From contig NZ_JABMCI010000066.1 in assembly GCF_013359775.1 (NCBI RefSeq), forward strand, positions 248,001 to 312,000: a stretch of 64,000 bases of DNA, in the 5' to 3' direction. The stretch comes from Cellulomonas humilata. Its GTDB lineage: Bacteria; Actinomycetota; Actinomycetes; Actinomycetales; Cellulomonadaceae. Shown piece by piece: positions 7,677-17,737 of this stretch (position 1 is the stretch's first letter; each line of letters begins with the position of its first letter). A model generated the notes under the pieces. That model was not told the origin of the DNA. It did no database searches and worked only from the letters and a program-made list of their open reading frames with translations. Both the position numbers and the translations under genes were made by a program.

Positions 7677-8564
7677 TCAGCGGAAGACGATCGTGCGGTG
7701 CCCGTCGAGGAGCACCCGGTGCTCCGCGTGCCACCGCACTGCCCGCGCCAGTGCACGGCGTTCGACGTCCTGGCCCAGGGCGACCAGGTCCTCGACGTGG
7801 CGGGAGTGGTCGACGCGTTCCACGTCCTGCTCGATGATCGGGCCCTCGTCGAGGTCGCCGGTCACGTAGTGCGCGGTGGCGCCGATGAGCTTGACGCCGC
7901 GGTCGTGGGCCTGCGCGTAGGGGCGCGCGCCCTTGAACGACGGCAGGAACGAGTGGTGGATGTTGATCACCCGGCCCTGGAGTGCCCGGCACAGGTCGTC
8001 GGACAGGATCTGCATGTAGCGCGCCAGCACGACCAGCTCGACGTCCAGCTCCTCGACCAGCTCGAGCAGCCGCGCCTCGGACTGCTGCTTGGTCGCGGCG
8101 GTCACGGGCACGTGGTGGAACGGGATGCCGTAGAAGTCGGCCAGCGGCTCGAGGACGGTGTGGTTGGACACCACGGCGACCAGCTCGATCGGCAGGTTCT
8201 CGGACCGCTGGCGGAACGCGAGGTCGTTCAGGCAGTGCGCGGCGGTCGAGCCCATGACGAGCGTCCGGACCGGTCGGCCCACCACGTCGAGCGACCAGTC
8301 CATGGCGAACTGCCGCGCGACCGGCGCGAACGCGGCCTCCAGCTCCTCGCGCGGGGTGCTCGCGGTGACCTGCACCCGCATGAAGAACAGCCCCGACAGC
8401 GGGTCCCCGAACTGCTGCGACTCGGTGATGTTCCCCCCGTGCTCGGCCAGCAGCCCGGCGACCGCGTGCACGATCCCGGGGCGGTCGGGGCAGGAGAGGG
8501 TGAGGACCCAATGGGTGCCGCCAGGCAGATCGGGCTGGGTGGAGTCGAGTGAGTCGGAGGACAC
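7677..8564 (-). CDS. purU: Formyltetrahydrofolate deformylase
   Basis: A 295-residue protein that hydrolyses 10-formyl-THF to formate and THF. The N-terminal ACT domain (about residues 22-105: [20 protein letters not shown]) is followed by the formyltransferase fold with [20 protein letters not shown], the catalytic-region [19 protein letters not shown] and the DEGPIIEQD motif. All expected motifs are present and the length is normal. The GTG start at 8564 is preferred; the hexamer TACTCT ends 8 nt before it. It is divergent from a GNAT gene and close to glyA-folD, so one-carbon functions are clustered here. Confidence 0.9.
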   Translation of the reverse strand: MSSDSLDSTQPDLPGGTHWVLTLSCPDRPGIVHAVAGLLAEHGGNITESQQFGDPLSGLFFMRVQVTASTPREELEAAFAPVARQFAMDWSLDVVGRPVRTLVMGSTAAHCLNDLAFRQRSENLPIELVAVVSNHTVLEPLADFYGIPFHHVPVTAATKQQSEARLLELVEELDVELVVLARYMQILSDDLCRALQGRVINIHHSFLPSFKGARPYAQAHDRGVKLIGATAHYVTGDLDEGPIIEQDVERVDHSRHVEDLVALGQDVERRALARAVRWHAEHRVLLDGHRTIVFR

Positions 8565-8612
8565 GAGGTCCGAGAGTAGTGGTCGTGCGGATCGGCTGAC
8601 ACGATGGGCCGC

Positions 8613-9107
8613 ATGACGCAGCCCGACCTCGAGATCCGTTCGGTCACCGTCGACGACGCCGGCGAGCTGCTCACGCTGCGCCGCGCGGCGTTCGTCACGG
8701 AGGCTCAGCAGTACGGCGACCCGCACATCCCGCCGCTCACGCAGACGCTCGAGGAGCTCGAGGCGGACCTGCAGCGCGAGGGCGTCATCACGCTCGGCGG
8801 CTGGTACGGGCACCGCCTGGTCGGCTCGATCCGGATGCTCATCGAGGGTACGAAGGCCACGCTCGGCCGGTTCGCCGTGGCCCCCGACCTGCAGGGACAG
8901 GGCTTCGGCACGCAGATGCTCATGGCGATCCTGCCGCACCTGCCCGAGGGCATCGAGGAGGTCTGGGTGTTCACCGGCCGGGACTCGGTGCAGAACCTCG
9001 CGCTCTACGCCAAGCACGGGTACGAGCACCAGCACGACCAGACCGCGGGCGACCTCACGTACGCGTACCTGCGCAAGATCCTGGGCGACGGCGAACCGAC
9101 CGACTGA
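8613..9107 (+). CDS. GNAT-family N-acetyltransferase
   Basis: A 164-residue acetyltransferase. The acetyl-CoA binding motif A is clear: [20 protein letters not shown], followed by the late [11 protein letters not shown] helix and strand typical of GNAT folds. The substrate is unknown. The ATG at 8613 is chosen over the in-frame ATG at 8604 because CACGAT at 8600-8605 lies 7 nt before 8613 and overlaps the earlier ATG. It sits between purU and glyA, but nothing ties it to folate metabolism. Confidence 0.85.
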   Translation: MTQPDLEIRSVTVDDAGELLTLRRAAFVTEAQQYGDPHIPPLTQTLEELEADLQREGVITLGGWYGHRLVGSIRMLIEGTKATLGRFAVAPDLQGQGFGTQMLMAILPHLPEGIEEVWVFTGRDSVQNLALYAKHGYEHQHDQTAGDLTYAYLRKILGDGEPTD

Positions 9108-9302
9108 CGGCGCCGATCTCCGGGTTCACTCGCCGGGGAGCTCCACCGAGTCGTCGGGATCGGTCACGCGTCCTCCTCGGGCAGGCGGGCGACCGGGTGC
9201 CGTCGGGGCGGGACGCTGGAGAGATCGGGGTGCCGATCGTCGAGGCTGTGCACAGGCCGGAGCCGCCCACAGCACCTGCCGCACGCCGGTGGTGAGGCTT
9301 GC

Positions 9303-9308
9303 TATGGT
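9303..9308 (+). promoter_or_regulatory. -10 hexamer of the glyA-folD transcript
   Basis: TATGGT at 9303-9308 would start transcription at about 9314-9315, exactly where the first riboswitch stem begins. No convincing -35 was seen. Confidence 0.5.
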
Positions 9309-9313
9309 GTGCC

Positions 9314-9392
9314 CGTCGCGACTGGCGAAACGGGTGGGTCACCACCGGGGAGCGACGCAGCAGCAGACCAATGGGTCGGACGCCTGGGCCCC
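9314..9392 (+). promoter_or_regulatory. ZTP (pfl) riboswitch upstream of glyA-folD
   Basis: The RNA contains the highly conserved pfl core GCGACTGGCGAAACGGGTGG..., the stem GGTGG/CCACC (9333-9337 and 9342-9346), the GGGGAGCG element, and the 3' conserved CGCCTGGGC (9381-9389). P1 pairs CGTCGC (9314-9319) with GCGACG (9352-9357); a variable stem pairs GACC (9366-9369) with GGTC (9374-9377). ZTP riboswitches sense the purine intermediate ZMP/ZTP when 10-formyl-THF is short and commonly control glyA and folD, which is what follows here. The expression platform is not obvious. Confidence 0.85.
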
Positions 9393-9459
9393 CGGTCACC
9401 ACACACGAGTGTGCGGGTGCCGGACGCGCGTACACGCTGACTGCCGACAGGAGTGCCAC

Positions 9460-10749
9460 ATGAGCGCCGACCAGATCCCTCTGATGGATCAGAACATCTC
9501 CCAGCTGGACCCGGAGATCGCTGCCGTCCTCGACGGTGAGCTCGCCCGCCAGCAGGGCACGCTCGAGATGATCGCGAGCGAGAACTTCGTGCCGCGCGCC
9601 GTCCTGCAGGCGCAGGGCTCCGTGCTCACCAACAAGTACGCCGAGGGCTACCCCGGCCGCCGCTACTACGGCGGCTGCGAGCAGGTCGACATCGCCGAGA
9701 ACATCGCGATCGCCCGCGCCAAGTCCCTGTTCGGTGCGGAGCACGCCAACGTCCAGCCGCACTCGGGCGCCACGGCCAACGCCGCCGTGCTGCACGCGCT
9801 GATCAACGCGGGCGACAAGATCCTCGGCCTCGAGCTGGCGCACGGTGGCCACCTCACGCACGGCATGAAGATCAACTTCTCCGGCAAGCTGTACGAGGTC
9901 GGCGCCTACGGCGTGGACCCGCAGACCTTCCTGGTGGACATGGACGTCGTCCGTGAGAAGGCGCTCGAGCAGCGGCCCGACGTGATCATCGGCGGCTGGT
10001 CCGCGTACCCGCGCCAGCTGGACTTCGCGGCGTTCCGGTCCATCGCCGACGAGGTCGGCGCCAAGCTCTGGGTCGACATGGCGCACTTCGCGGGCCTGGT
10101 GGCCGCCGGCCTGCACCCGAACCCCGTGCCGCACTCCGACGTGGTGTCCTCGACGGTGCACAAGACGATCGGCGGCCCCCGCTCGGGCTTCATCCTGAGC
10201 CGCGAGGAGTACGCCAAGAAGATCGACTCCGCCGTGTTCCCGGGTCAGCAGGGCGGCCCGCTCATGCACGTGATCGCCGCCAAGGCCGTCGCGTTCAAGG
10301 TCGCGGCCACCGAGGACTTCAAGGACCGCCAGCAGCGCACGCTCGACGGCGCCCGCCTCATCGCCGAGCGGCTGTCGGCGCCGGACGTCGCGAAGGCCGG
10401 CGTCTCGGTGCTCACCGGCGGCACGGACGTGCACCTGGTGCTCGTCGACCTGCGGCACTCCGACCTGGACGGCCAGCAGGCCGAGGACCTCCTGCACTCG
10501 GCCGGCATCACCGTGAACCGCAACGCGGTGCCCTTCGACCCGCGCCCCCCGCGCGTGACCTCGGGCCTGCGCATCGGCACGCCGGCGCTGGCCACCCGGG
10601 GCTTCGGCGACGCCGAGTTCACGGAGGTCGCCGACATCATCGCGAACGCCCTGATCAACGGCGCGTCGACCGACCTCGAGGCGCTCAAGGCCCGCGTGCT
10701 GAAGCTCACCGACGCGTTCCCGCTGTACTCCGACCTGCAGCAGTACTGA
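9460..10749 (+). CDS. glyA: Serine hydroxymethyltransferase
   Basis: A 429-residue PLP enzyme that interconverts serine plus THF with glycine plus 5,10-methylene-THF. Diagnostic motifs are [55 protein letters not shown] and the PLP lysine in [13 protein letters not shown]. The C-terminal [18 protein letters not shown] is the substrate carboxylate-binding region. A CAGGAG ribosome site precedes the ATG. The gene is controlled by the ZTP riboswitch and its stop overlaps the folD start by one base. Confidence 0.97.
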   Translation: MSADQIPLMDQNISQLDPEIAAVLDGELARQQGTLEMIASENFVPRAVLQAQGSVLTNKYAEGYPGRRYYGGCEQVDIAENIAIARAKSLFGAEHANVQPHSGATANAAVLHALINAGDKILGLELAHGGHLTHGMKINFSGKLYEVGAYGVDPQTFLVDMDVVREKALEQRPDVIIGGWSAYPRQLDFAAFRSIADEVGAKLWVDMAHFAGLVAAGLHPNPVPHSDVVSSTVHKTIGGPRSGFILSREEYAKKIDSAVFPGQQGGPLMHVIAAKAVAFKVAATEDFKDRQQRTLDGARLIAERLSAPDVAKAGVSVLTGGTDVHLVLVDLRHSDLDGQQAEDLLHSAGITVNRNAVPFDPRPPRVTSGLRIGTPALATRGFGDAEFTEVADIIANALINGASTDLEALKARVLKLTDAFPLYSDLQQY

Positions 10750-11630
10750 TGACGGCGCAGCTCCTCGACGGGACCGCCACCGCGGCCCGGATCAAGGCCG
10801 AGCTGACCGAACGCGTCGCTGCGCTCGCGGCGCGCTCGGTCCGGCCCGGGCTGGGCACGCTGCTCGTCGGCGACGACCCCGGGTCGCGCTGGTACGTGGC
10901 CGGCAAGCACAAGGACTGCGCCGAGGTGGGCATCGCCTCGATCCGGGAGGACCTGCCGGCCACGGCCACGCAGGACGAGATCGAGGCGGCCGTCCGGCGG
11001 CTCAACGAGGACCCGGAGTGCACCGGGTTCATCGTCCAGCTGCCGCTGCCCAAGGGCATCGACACCAACCGGGTGCTGGAGCTCGTCGACCCCGAGAAGG
11101 ACGCCGACGGGCTGCACCCGACCAACCTCGGCCGCCTGGTGCTGCGCGTCAACGAGCCGGTCACGTCCCCGCTGCCGTGCACGCCGCGGGGCATCATCGA
11201 CCTGCTGCTGCGGCACGACATCGACCTGCGCGGGGCGGACGTCGTCATCGTCGGGCGCGGTGTCACCGTGGGTCGGTCGATCGGGCTGCTGCTCACGCGC
11301 CGGGAGATCAACGCGACGGTCACCCTCACGCACACGGGTACTGAGGACCTCGCGGAGCACACCCGGAACGCCGACGTGGTCATCGCGGCCGCCGGGGTGC
11401 CGGGGATCATCACGGCGGACATCATCAAGCCGGGCGCGGTCGTCATCGACGTCGGCGTCTCCCGGTCCACCGACCCGGAGACCGGCAAGAGCCGGGTCGT
11501 CGGCGACGTCGATCCCGGCGTGCGCGAGGTCGCCTCGTGGGTGTCGCCGAACCCGGGCGGAGTCGGGCCGATGACGCGCGCGATGCTGCTGACCAACGTC
11601 GTCGAGACCGCCGAGCGGCTCCTGGGCTGA
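10749..11630 (+). CDS. folD: Methylenetetrahydrofolate dehydrogenase / cyclohydrolase
   Basis: A 293-residue bifunctional enzyme that oxidises 5,10-methylene-THF and hydrolyses the product to 10-formyl-THF. Motifs seen are [17 protein letters not shown] (usual YVxxKxKxC signature), [20 protein letters not shown], the Rossmann [18 protein letters not shown] and the C-terminal [16 protein letters not shown]. The length is normal. It is translationally coupled to glyA (TGATG overlap), so both steps are expressed from the riboswitch-controlled promoter. Confidence 0.96.
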   Translation: MTAQLLDGTATAARIKAELTERVAALAARSVRPGLGTLLVGDDPGSRWYVAGKHKDCAEVGIASIREDLPATATQDEIEAAVRRLNEDPECTGFIVQLPLPKGIDTNRVLELVDPEKDADGLHPTNLGRLVLRVNEPVTSPLPCTPRGIIDLLLRHDIDLRGADVVIVGRGVTVGRSIGLLLTRREINATVTLTHTGTEDLAEHTRNADVVIAAAGVPGIITADIIKPGAVVIDVGVSRSTDPETGKSRVVGDVDPGVREVASWVSPNPGGVGPMTRAMLLTNVVETAERLLG

Positions 11631-11640
11631 CACCGCCACC

Positions 11641-11683
11641 CGGTCGGGGCCAGGCTGTCCGTGAGGACGGTCGGCCCCGACCG
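11641..11683 (+). terminator. Hairpin after folD
   Basis: CGGTCGGGGCC (11641-11651) pairs perfectly with 11673-11683, and an inner stem GTCC-GTGA-GGAC is possible. There is no U-tract. The hairpin ends 18 nt before the next ATG, close to the ribosome site of that gene. Confidence 0.6.
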
Positions 11684-11701
11684 TCGGAGGGGAGCTCAGT
11701 C

Positions 11702-12181
11702 ATGGGTGTCGTCCGTCCGCACCTCTGGTTCGACGACCAGGCCGTCCAGGCCGCCCGGTTCTACGCCGACGTCATCCCGCGCACGACGATCCACTCGGTC
11801 GTCACGGCCCCGCCGGGCACGCCGGACGTCGCCGAAGGGGCGGAGTTCATCGTCGAGCTGACCCTCGACGGCCTGCGCGCCACGTTCCTCAACGGGGGCC
11901 CGCACTTCGCGCTCGACGAGGCCTTCTCGTTCGTCCTGGACTGCCAGGACCAGGCCGAGGTCGACCACTTCTGGGAGGTCCTGACCGCCGACGGCGGCCG
12001 ACCGAGCCAGTGCGGCTGGTTGGTCGACAAGTTCGGCGTCTCGTGGCAGGTCACACCCGTCCAGCTGGAGGACATCATGTCCCGCCCCGACGCCGAGGGG
12101 GTCGCCCGGGCCATGGCCGCGATGCTGACGATGGGCAAGCTCGACGTCGACCTGCTCGAGCGCGCGTACCGCGGGGAGTAG
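11702..12181 (+). CDS. VOC/PhnB-like glyoxalase-superfamily protein
   Basis: A 159-residue protein of the PhnB / 3-demethylubiquinone methyltransferase-like VOC group. The pattern includes PHLWFDDQAVQAARFYADVI near the start, the central AEFIVELTLDGLRATFLNGG, and the late CGWLVDKFGVSWQVTP. Such proteins are small metal-binding or metal-less dimers of mostly unknown substrate. A strong ribosome site (GGAGGGGAG) precedes the ATG. Functional context is absent: it lies between folD and xthA. Confidence 0.85.
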   Translation: MGVVRPHLWFDDQAVQAARFYADVIPRTTIHSVVTAPPGTPDVAEGAEFIVELTLDGLRATFLNGGPHFALDEAFSFVLDCQDQAEVDHFWEVLTADGGRPSQCGWLVDKFGVSWQVTPVQLEDIMSRPDAEGVARAMAAMLTMGKLDVDLLERAYRGE

Positions 12182-12218
12182 GTCCGGACCTGTCGGTGAC
12201 GTGCTGTTGGATGGTCCG

Positions 12219-13031
12219 GTGCTGACCATCGCGAGCGTGAACGTCAACGGCATCCGGGCCGCCTACAAGCGGGGCATGGGTGCCTGGCTGGAGGCCCGCA
12301 CGCCGGACGTCGTGCTCCTGCAGGAGGTGCGGGCGTCGGACGAGATCCTTGCCGACCACCTGCCGGCGGGGGAGTGGCACCTGGCGCACGAGGCGAGCGA
12401 GACCAAGGGTCGCGCCGGCGTCGCCATCGCGAGCCGGCTGCCGATGACTGCCGTCCGGATCGGCCTGAAGACCGGTGTCACCGGCGACTCCGGCCGCTGG
12501 GTCGAGGCCGACCTGGAGCTCCCGGCGCACGAGGGCGCACCCGCCAGGAGCATCACTGTGGTGTCCACCTACCTGCACTCCGCCACGGTGGGCACCCCGT
12601 CGATGGAGGACAAGTACGCGTTCCTCGACCACGTCACCGGGCGCCTGGCGGACATCGCCGAGCAGGGTGGCTACGCGGTCGTCGCGGGCGACGTGAACAT
12701 CGCGCACCGCGAGGCCGACCTCAGGAACTGGAAGGGCAACCTCAAGTCCGCGGGCTTCCTCCCGCGCGAACGTGCGTACCTGGACCGCTGGTTCGACGAC
12801 CTCGGCTGGCACGACCTCGGCCGCGAGCTCGGCGGCGAGGGACCCGGTCCGTTCACGTGGTGGTCCTGGCGGGGGAAGGCGTTCGACAACGACGCCGGCT
12901 GGCGCATCGACTACCAGCTGGCCACGCCGGACCTGGCCGACGCCGCGGTGCGGGCGACCGTGGACCGCGCGGCCACCTACGCCGAGCGGTTCTCCGACCA
13001 CGCGCCCGTGGTGGTCGAGTACGACCTCTGA
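12219..13031 (+). CDS. xthA: Exodeoxyribonuclease III (AP endonuclease)
   Basis: A 270-residue DNA repair nuclease of the exonuclease-endonuclease-phosphatase fold. Motifs in order are ASVNVNGIRAA, DVVLLQEVRA (metal Glu), STYLHSA, VAGDVNIAHREADLRNWKGN (Asp/Asn catalytic pair), and RIDYQLATPD with the final FSDHAPVVVEYD (catalytic Asp-His). It removes abasic sites and 3' blocking groups. The GTG at 12219 fits homologues that begin MLTVATVNVNG; the GTG at 12201 would add six residues. Confidence 0.92.
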   Translation: MLTIASVNVNGIRAAYKRGMGAWLEARTPDVVLLQEVRASDEILADHLPAGEWHLAHEASETKGRAGVAIASRLPMTAVRIGLKTGVTGDSGRWVEADLELPAHEGAPARSITVVSTYLHSATVGTPSMEDKYAFLDHVTGRLADIAEQGGYAVVAGDVNIAHREADLRNWKGNLKSAGFLPRERAYLDRWFDDLGWHDLGRELGGEGPGPFTWWSWRGKAFDNDAGWRIDYQLATPDLADAAVRATVDRAATYAERFSDHAPVVVEYDL

Positions 13032-13094
13032 CCTCGGGCGGCGCATCCACGGTCCCCTCGGTAGCGTGTGGGAATCCGTGGGACGGGGGTCGGC

Positions 13095-15769
13095 ATGGGG
13101 CGCGGGGCGGTGGCGTGGCGGGTACCCCGTCGCGCGTCTGCGCTGCTCGTGCTCCTGCTCGCCGTGGTCGTCCTGGGCCCCACGACCGCCGTGCGGGCCG
13201 ACTTCGCAACGCAGTGTGCGACCCCTGACCGGACGGTCGCCGCGGGCGACACCTCGATCGCCGTGGCGCCGGGAGAGACGGTTCTCGTCGCGACCGGGTT
13301 CACCGGCGGGATCGACGCCCTGCCGGCGGGCGGCACCCTCTGCGTGGCACCGGGCGCCACCCTGACGGGCCTGTACCTGAACAACGCTGCGGGCGCTGTC
13401 GTCGTGGCCGCAGGCGGCGCGCTCGAGCTGCCGTCCGTCGCGGTCTCAGCCGGCTTCTCGCTCGAGCTCGAGGGCACCGCGTCGTTCGCGGGCCTGAACG
13501 TGAACGGGGCGGCCTTCGTCCATGTGGCCGCCGGTGCGGAACTGACGGTCCTCGGCTCGTTCAGCCCGGCAGCAGGGACCTTCCTGAACGAGGGGACGTT
13601 CCAGGTCGAGGGGGCGATCATCCTCAACGGCCCTGTCGCGTTCGAGAACACGGGGACGCTGTCCGTGCTCGGCTCGGCCACGGTGAACGGGCCGCTGGTG
13701 AACGCCGGCCTGGCCACGTTCGCGGGTGGACTGACGGTCAACGGCAGCGGCGCCCTGCACAACACGTGCACGGTCGAGGTCACCGGCGACCTGGCGCACA
13801 ACGGCACCGGTTCCACGAACGGCGGGCTGGTCGAGGTGAGCGGGAATCTCGCCAACAACGGCACCTGGTCCCAGACGCACGACGGGCTGGTCGGTGCGGT
13901 GGGGCTCACCGACGACGGAGCCGTCACCGGGTACGGCGGGTTCCGGTTCTCGGGCTCCACCAGCGTGCAGGGGAGCTTCGTCGGTGACTCGCCCGACGAC
14001 CCCGTGCGGGTGCAGTCCGTCGCGCCGCCGGGTCAGGTCTTCGACGTGCAGACCGGCACGGTCGCGAACGCCTCCCGGTCCACGGTCGACCTGCCCTCCT
14101 CGCTGCCGGCGTGCGCGGCGCTCCCAGGACCGGGGGAGTCCGCGGACGTCGAGGTGAGCAAGAGCGGACCGGCGACCGTGCTCGAGGGTGGTGTGGTGAC
14201 GTACGCCGTGACCGTGCGCAACGGCGGCCGGGCGGCGGCGGCCGACGTCGTCGTGACCGATCCTCTGCCGGCGGGCTTCGCGCTGGACCCGGCATCGACC
14301 ACCGGCTCCTTGGTCGGCGGGTCGCTCGTGTGGCAGCTGGGCACGCTCGCGGCGGACCAGGTGGTCACGCTGACGTTCTCGGGCGCGGCCACGGCGGCGG
14401 CCGGCTCGACCCTGCTGAACGTCGTGAGCTCGACGTCGACCACTGTCGACCCCACGCCCGCCAACAACGACGGGTCGTCCGGGTCGAGCCGGGTGAGCAC
14501 CGAGGTCGTCGCCGCGCCACCCCCGCCCAACCAGCCGCCGGTGGCGGACGACCTCACGCGTGACACGACGACGGGCGTGCTCGTCGTCGGCGCGGTGACC
14601 GCGTCCGACCCGGACCCGGGTCAGACCCTCCGGTTCACACTGGCCACCGCACCGGCGAACGGCACTGTCTACCTGAGCCCGAGCGGCGGGCTCGTCTACG
14701 TCTCGGACCGCGACTTCGCCGGCATCGAGACGTTCATGTTCGAGGCGTGCGACAACGCGTCGCCGACGCCGGCGTGCGACACCGCCACGGTGACGGTCAA
14801 CGTCCGACCGCGTGCCACCGACGACGTCGCCGTGACATCCGCGGACACCCCGGTCGTCGTGCCCGTCGTCTCCAACGACACGGCCGGCGCACCGCTCGAC
14901 CCCGTCGTCGTCACCTCGCCGGCCAACGGGTCCGTCACGCTCGACCCCGCCAGCGGCGCGGCCGTCTACACCCCGACCGCGGGCTTCACCGGCACGGACA
15001 CCTTCGTCTACCGGATCTGCTCGCCGACCGAGCCCACGTTCTGCGACACCGCCACCGTGGTCGTCGACGTGCTCCCGCCGAACCTCCCGCCGACCGTGGC
15101 CCCGCTGACTCTGACCACGACCGTGGGGGCGCCGGTCGCGGGGACGCTCGACGTCGCGGACTCGAACGCCGGCGACGTCGTCACCACGTTCGTCGGGGTC
15201 CCGCCCCGCACCGGGACGGCCAGCGTGGGTCCGGACGGGTCGACCGTCTACCGGCCGCGCGCGGGCTTCGCCGGCCGGGACTTCTACGGCGACGTCGTGT
15301 GCGACGACGGGATCCCGCAGCTCTGCACGACGGGCAGGGTGACTGTCGAGGTGCTGCCGGTGGCCGTGGCGGACGCGGCGACCACCCCCGAGGGGACCCC
15401 CGTGGACGTCGAGATCGGTGCCAACGACCAGGGCGCGGTCGTCCGGCCGACCTGGCCGCGAGCCCGGCCCACGGGACGGTCACCTTCTCCGGGAGCACGG
15501 CGCGGTACGTGCCCGCCGCGGGGTTCTCCGGCACGGACACGTTCGAGTACGCGATCTGCGCGGCGACCGCACCGGACCTCTGCGCGACCACGAGCGTGAC
15601 GATCACCGTGTCAGCCGCGCCGCCGCCGCCCGACCCCGTCCCGGCACCGGACACCGACGACGTCCTCGCGGTCACGGGCGCCGACCCCGCGCCCGTGCTG
15701 GTGCTCGGGCTCGCTCTCGTCCTGGGCGGCGTCGTGGTGGTTCTCACGGCCCGGCGACGACGGCGGTAG
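13095..15769 (+). pseudogene. Large LAXTG-anchored surface protein interrupted by a frameshift
   Basis: Frame one encodes a signal peptide (about residues 1-35), a repetitive N-terminal region rich in N-G-x-L/N-T-G turns (about 60-330, adhesin-like), a DUF11 domain (about 345-455: YAVTVRNGGRAAAADVVVTD) and cadherin/Ig-like repeats with NGxVxLDPASG and AGFTGTDTFVYRI patterns. At about 15441-15443 the frame is lost. The adjacent frame continues without a break in homology: LAASPAHGTVTFSG, another FSGTDTFEYAI repeat, a Pro-rich stalk, LAVTG, a hydrophobic helix and RRRRR. One missing base explains it. No homopolymer is present at the site. Either a real anchor-losing mutation or a sequencing error. 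The GTG at 13068 is an alternative start. Confidence 0.8.
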
Positions 15770-15840
15770 TCCCCCGGGAGCGGGCGCGGCGCTCCGTACG
15801 GACCACGCGGCGGGCGTTGCCCGCTGGCTACGGTGGGCGG

Positions 15841-16965
15841 GTGACGAGCGCGCCGTGGACCGGGCCACCCTGGGGGCGCGGTCGACCGGGCTGGATCGTC
15901 GTCCCGGCGACGTTCCTGGCGATGGTCACGGTCCTCGGCTGCGCGGCAGCCAGCCGGTGGCATCCGCAGGTCAGGGAGTTCGACCTGCTCGCCGTGGTGC
16001 TCCTCCTGCTCGCTCCCGCCGGGCTCGTCGCCGTGGTGCAACGTGGACCGGTCGCGGCGTTCGGCGCGGCGCTCGCGGTCGCCGGTCCGCTGACCTACCT
16101 GGCGCTCGGCTACGAGCCGGGACCGGTGCTCGTGCCCCTGGCCGTGGTCGTGGTGGCTCTCGGTGCGACGCGGCAGCGGTGGCTCTCCTGGGGCGCAGGC
16201 ACGGCCGGGTCGCTCGGTGTCGCGTTGCTCGCGGCGGCGACCGAGTCGCCGCGGCCGGTCTACGCCACGCTCGCGGTCACCGGGCTCGTCGTCGCGATGC
16301 TGGTGGGGGAGGGCGCGCGTGGCCGTGGGGAGCGGATGCAGGCGCTGCGGGCTGCGCGGCTGTCCCGGGAGGAGTCGGCGGTCGCCGCCGAGCGGCTGCG
16401 GATCGCCCGGGAGCTGCACGACGTGCTGGCGCACTCGCTGTCCGGGATCACCGTGCAGGCGGGGGTCGGGCTGCACCTGATGGACCGCGAGCCGGACGCA
16501 GCCCGCCGCGCGCTCGTGGAGATCCGCGAGGCCAGCCGGGACGCGCTCGACGAGGTCCGGGACGTGCTGGGCATCCTGCGTGCGGACGGTGAGGCGCCGC
16601 GCGAGCCCGCGCGCACCAGGAGCCTGCAGGGTCTGGTGGAGCGGGCGCGCGACGACGGTCTGCGCATCGAGGCGCACGGGCTCGACGCGCAGGTCGGCGA
16701 CCAGGTCGGCACCGTGGTGCTCCGCACCCTCCAGGAGGCGCTCACCAACGTCCGGCGGCACGCTCCGGGCGCATCCGTGCAGGTCAGCCTGGCTGTCGGT
16801 GAGACGGTGGTGCTCGACGTCCGGGACGACGGACCCCCGGTCGGCACGCTCGTGGAGGGACACGGCCTGCGCGGCATGCGCGAGCGGGCGGAGGCCCTCG
16901 GCGGCACGGTGACCGTCGCGTCCGGGCCGACCGGCTTCCACGTCCGGCTGGAGGTCCCGCGGTGA
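15841..16965 (+). CDS. NarL-type sensor histidine kinase (HisKA_3)
   Basis: A 374-residue membrane kinase. Residues 1-165 hold about five hydrophobic segments with little extracytoplasmic loop, so it may sense the membrane itself. The dimerisation/phosphoacceptor helix is RLRIARELHDVLAHSLSGIT with the phosphorylatable His in ELHD. The ATPase domain has the N-box LQEALTNVRRHA and the G-box GHGLRGMRERAEALGG. TACGGT (15829-15834) ends 6 nt before the GTG, suggesting a leaderless transcript. Its stop overlaps the response regulator start, so the two form a two-component pair. The signal is unknown. Confidence 0.9.
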   Translation: MTSAPWTGPPWGRGRPGWIVVPATFLAMVTVLGCAAASRWHPQVREFDLLAVVLLLLAPAGLVAVVQRGPVAAFGAALAVAGPLTYLALGYEPGPVLVPLAVVVVALGATRQRWLSWGAGTAGSLGVALLAAATESPRPVYATLAVTGLVVAMLVGEGARGRGERMQALRAARLSREESAVAAERLRIARELHDVLAHSLSGITVQAGVGLHLMDREPDAARRALVEIREASRDALDEVRDVLGILRADGEAPREPARTRSLQGLVERARDDGLRIEAHGLDAQVGDQVGTVVLRTLQEALTNVRRHAPGASVQVSLAVGETVVLDVRDDGPPVGTLVEGHGLRGMRERAEALGGTVTVASGPTGFHVRLEVPR

Positions 16966-17627
16966 TCCGGGTGCTGCTGGCCGACGACCAAGGTCTGGTC
17001 CGGGGCGGTTTCCGTGCCCTCATCGATGCCGAGCCGGACCTGACGGTGGTCGGTGAGGCGTCGACCGGGGACGACGCCGTCCGGCTTGCGCTCGAGCTCC
17101 TGCCCGACGTCGTGCTCATGGACATCGGGATGCCGGGCACGGACGGCCTGACGGCGACGCGCCGCATCGTCGACGACCCGCGCGCAGCCGCGGTGCGGGT
17201 GGTGGTGGTGACCACCTTCGAGCTCGACGAGTACGTCGCGGAGGCGATCCGCGGGGGAGCATCGGGCTTCCTGGTCAAGGACACCGAGCCGGCCGACCTG
17301 CTGCGCGCCGTCCGGGTGGTGGCGGCCGGCGACGCTCTCCTGTCGCCGACGGTCACCCGACGGCTGCTGGCCACTGTCGCGCGCGCGACGCGGGAGGTCG
17401 CGGAGCCGGCCGCGCTCTCCGACCTCACGCCGCGCGAGCGCGAGGTGCTGGTGCTGGTGGCCGAGGGGCTGTCCAACGACGAGATCGGCGCGCGGCTGTT
17501 CCTCAGCCCGCTCACCGTCAAGACGCACGTGCTCCGGGCGGGCACGAAGCTCGGCGCCCGCGACCGGGCCCAGCTGGTCGTCGTGGCCTACGAGTCCGGG
17601 CTGGTGCGTCCCGGCTGGTCCGGCTGA
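16962..17627 (+). CDS. NarL/LuxR-family response regulator
   Basis: A 221-residue regulator partnered with the preceding kinase. The receiver domain (about 1-120) has the acidic pair DD near the start, the phosphoacceptor Asp in VVLMDIGMPGTDG, the Thr in VVVTTFE and the Lys in GFLVKDTEP. The LuxR helix-turn-helix (about 150-215) reads LTPREREVLVLVAEGLSNDE and LSPLTVKTHVLRAGTKLGAR. In many relatives the recognition helix reads HVSRAMTKLGAR; here Leu and Gly replace Ser and Met, which may shift DNA specificity. The targets are unknown; the neighbouring SHOCT gene is one candidate. Confidence 0.92.
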   Translation: MIRVLLADDQGLVRGGFRALIDAEPDLTVVGEASTGDDAVRLALELLPDVVLMDIGMPGTDGLTATRRIVDDPRAAAVRVVVVTTFELDEYVAEAIRGGASGFLVKDTEPADLLRAVRVVAAGDALLSPTVTRRLLATVARATREVAEPAALSDLTPREREVLVLVAEGLSNDEIGARLFLSPLTVKTHVLRAGTKLGARDRAQLVVVAYESGLVRPGWSG

Positions 17628-17633
17628 CTCCGG

Positions 17634-17656
17634 CCGGAGCGACCGGGACGCTCCGG
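17634..17656 (+). terminator. Hairpin after the two-component operon
   Basis: CCGGAGC (17634-17640) and GCTCCGG (17650-17656) form a perfect 7-bp stem with a 9-nt loop, starting 6 nt after the response regulator stop. No U-tract is present. Confidence 0.5.
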
Positions 17657-17737
17657 GTGGACGACGACGGGCGGCAGGCCGTCGGGAGACGGTGGCGTGG
17701 CGGTCGACGGTCGGCCGCCACGTCCTCGGAGGTCGTC

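Larger units (their letters stand above)
9108..9459 (+). other. Intergenic region carrying the glyA leader (352 bp)
   Basis: The first 190 nt show no gene or clear element. The second half holds a -10 hexamer (9303-9308), a ZTP-type riboswitch (9314-9392), a following stem region with CACAC-GA-GTGTG (about 9402-9413) and the glyA ribosome site (CAGGAG). Confidence 0.6.
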
